A stretch of DNA of 6,775 bases. Source: an uncultured Bacilli bacterium. GTDB lineage: Bacteria; Bacillota_I; Bacilli_A; RF39; UBA660. Shown one piece after another: positions 5,434 to 6,775 of the stretch. The DNA is taken from positions 1-6,775 of the forward strand of contig CANRAQ010000048.1 of assembly GCA_947628725.1 (NCBI GenBank), read 5' to 3'. The position numbers and the translations under genes are program-made. Under the pieces are notes generated by a model. The model was not told the origin of the DNA, did not search any database, and saw only the letters and a program-made list of their open reading frames with translations. Every line of letters begins with the position of its first letter. Positions within the stretch are counted from its first letter, which is position 1.

Positions 5434-6711
5434 ATGTCTAAGGATATGAAAGAAAGTGAAGAAAAATCCGAAAAAGAAGAAGTTTTTTCTAATAAAAGTA
5501 TACCAATAGAAAATAAAATTGATGAGAGTAATTCTAAATCAAAAAGTAATAAAAATATTATTTTGTTTACTATTATAGGTGTATTGGTTTTAATTATTGT
5601 TATTTTATCTATTTCCTTTTTTGGTATAATTTATCCAAAATTAAAAGTTAACTTACAAAATACAGAAAAGGAGAAAATAGAACTAAAATATACTGAAACC
5701 ACTAGCACTAACAATAACGGTATATATATTACAGATGTATCTGAAGTTGTAGAAAATGTAATGCCATCTATTGTTGCAATTACGAGTAAGACTTTAATTT
5801 CATCTGGCAGATTTGGACCTAATTTTTTTAGAGAAGAACAATATTCTGAAGGAGCTGGATCTGGAATAATTATTAGTAAATCAGATGAAAAACTTATGAT
5901 CTTAACAAATAATCATGTGGTTGAAGGTGCTAATGAATTATCTGTTCAATTTATAAATGGAAAAAATTATGATGCTAAAGTTGTTGGTACTTCGGAAAGA
6001 AAAGACATAGCTATTATATCTGTTTCATTAAATGATATTGATAGTGATACTCTAAATGAAATCAAAATAGCAACTTTAGGAGACTCTAATAAATTGAAAG
6101 TGGGTAATGGTATTATTGCTATTGGTAATGCTTTAGGTTATGGACAATCCGTTACTACAGGAGTAGTAAGCGCTTTAAATAGGGAAGTTTCAATAGATAA
6201 TTATACAAATAAAATGATTCAATTAGATGCTGCAATCAATGGTGGAAATAGTGGAGGAGCTTTACTAAATAGCAGTGGTGAAGTTGTTGGTATAAATTCT
6301 GCTAAATATTCATCTAGTACTTCATCTTACTCTGCCAGTGTAGAAGGAATGGGATTTGCTATTCCAATATCAGATGTTAGTGAACTTATTACTACTCTTA
6401 TGACAGGAGAGAATGATGAAGGTGTAACATTAGGTATAGAAGGATATATAATTAATGATAGTAACAGTCGTTATTATAATATGCCAACAGGATTTTACAT
6501 TTCTAAAATTACTTCTGGAAGTAGTGCTGATAAATCCGAATTAGAAATAGGCAATATTATCACTAAAATAGAGGGTAATGAAGTTACGAGTTTAAGTGAC
6601 ATACAAGATGTTTTAAGTAAATTAAATAAAGGTGATAAAGTAAACTTAACAATTAGTTATATAAGTGATCGTGAATATAAAGAAAAAGATATTAAAGTTA
6701 CTTTATCCTAA
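5434..6711 (+). CDS. htrA: Membrane-anchored HtrA/DegP-type serine protease with PDZ domain
   Basis: The start is ATG 5434, with GAGGTGAT at 5421-5428. The product is 425 aa. Residues 1-40 are a hydrophilic Lys/Glu/Ser-rich cytoplasmic tail. A single membrane helix (about 42-67) is uncleaved, as in Firmicutes HtrA proteins, placing the rest outside. A spacer precedes the trypsin-like domain (about 105-325) with catalytic His161 (LTNNHVVEGA), Asp191 (KDIAIISV) and Ser273 (NGGNSGGALLN, where many relatives have NPGNSGGPLLN). One C-terminal PDZ domain (about 335-425) includes PTGFYISKITSGSSADKSEL and EIGNIITKIEGNEV. The triad is complete, so it should degrade misfolded or damaged exported proteins. 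It is the last gene of the P2 unit, and the shared operator with the two-component operon suggests stress induction in the manner of CssRS-controlled htrA in B. subtilis. Confidence 0.95.
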   Translation: MSKDMKESEEKSEKEEVFSNKSIPIENKIDESNSKSKSNKNIILFTIIGVLVLIIVILSISFFGIIYPKLKVNLQNTEKEKIELKYTETTSTNNNGIYITDVSEVVENVMPSIVAITSKTLISSGRFGPNFFREEQYSEGAGSGIIISKSDEKLMILTNNHVVEGANELSVQFINGKNYDAKVVGTSERKDIAIISVSLNDIDSDTLNEIKIATLGDSNKLKVGNGIIAIGNALGYGQSVTTGVVSALNREVSIDNYTNKMIQLDAAINGGNSGGALLNSSGEVVGINSAKYSSSTSSYSASVEGMGFAIPISDVSELITTLMTGENDEGVTLGIEGYIINDSNSRYYNMPTGFYISKITSGSSADKSELEIGNIITKIEGNEVTSLSDIQDVLSKLNKGDKVNLTISYISDREYKEKDIKVTLS

Positions 6712-6730
6712 AACACTCCTTACTTTATTT

Positions 6731-6766
6731 AAAGAAAATGATGAGATAATCATTTTCTTTTTTCTT
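6731..6766 (+). terminator. Strong intrinsic terminator after htrA
   Basis: A perfect 12-bp stem, AAAGAAAATGAT (6731-6742) with ATCATTTTCTTT (6749-6760), encloses the loop GAGATA and continues into TTTCTT. It starts 19 nt after the htrA stop and closes the P2 transcription unit. The left flank lacks a long A run, so termination is expected mainly on the + strand. Confidence 0.85.
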
Positions 6767-6775
6767 AAAAATATG

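Noticed and set aside
6773..6775. ATG at the window end as the start of a following gene
   Set aside because: There is no ribosome binding site before it and no downstream sequence to judge.

Overview
The window is very AT-rich and all its genes lie on the + strand. Strong AAGGAGG-type ribosome binding sites, TGG-only tryptophan with no in-frame TGA, Lys/Asn/Ile-rich proteins and Gram-positive-type envelope proteins point to a low-GC Firmicutes bacterium (Bacilli or Clostridia). A gut RF39/Erysipelotrichales-like lineage is plausible but not provable from this sequence. It reads as ordinary chromosome: no mobile element, CRISPR array, tRNA or rRNA was seen.

There are three blocks. (1) Positions 1-1201: the 3' part of a membrane-anchored XRE-type regulator (HTH plus a DUF2975-like four-helix membrane domain), an overlapping small two-repeat helical protein, and a clear intrinsic terminator. 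(2) Positions 1242-5063: a promoter with a tandem 11-bp operator (P1) drives a three-gene operon. Its genes encode a polytopic surface protein with a right-handed beta-helix ectodomain, an OmpR/PhoB-type response regulator, and its sensor histidine kinase. The operon ends at a weak hairpin overlapping the kinase stop codon. (3) Positions 5060-6763: a second promoter (P2) with the same tandem operator in the same geometry drives a possible six-codon leader ORF, a small thioredoxin-fold protein lacking the CXXC cysteines, and a membrane-anchored HtrA/DegP-type serine protease. A strong terminator closes the unit.

The most interesting reading is that blocks 2 and 3 form one envelope-stress circuit. 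P1 and P2 share a 16-nt core (15 of 16 identical), and in both the second CTTTAA lies exactly 11 bp upstream of the -10 hexamer, the layout expected when an OmpR-family regulator replaces a poor -35. The regulator encoded between them is the obvious candidate to bind both, giving autoregulation of surface protein plus two-component system and co-control of the quality-control protease. This resembles in logic the CssRS-HtrA secretion-stress system of Bacillus subtilis, with an added surface beta-helix protein and a cysteine-less thioredoxin-like protein. The circuit is inferred from sequence; the protein family assignments are firmer.
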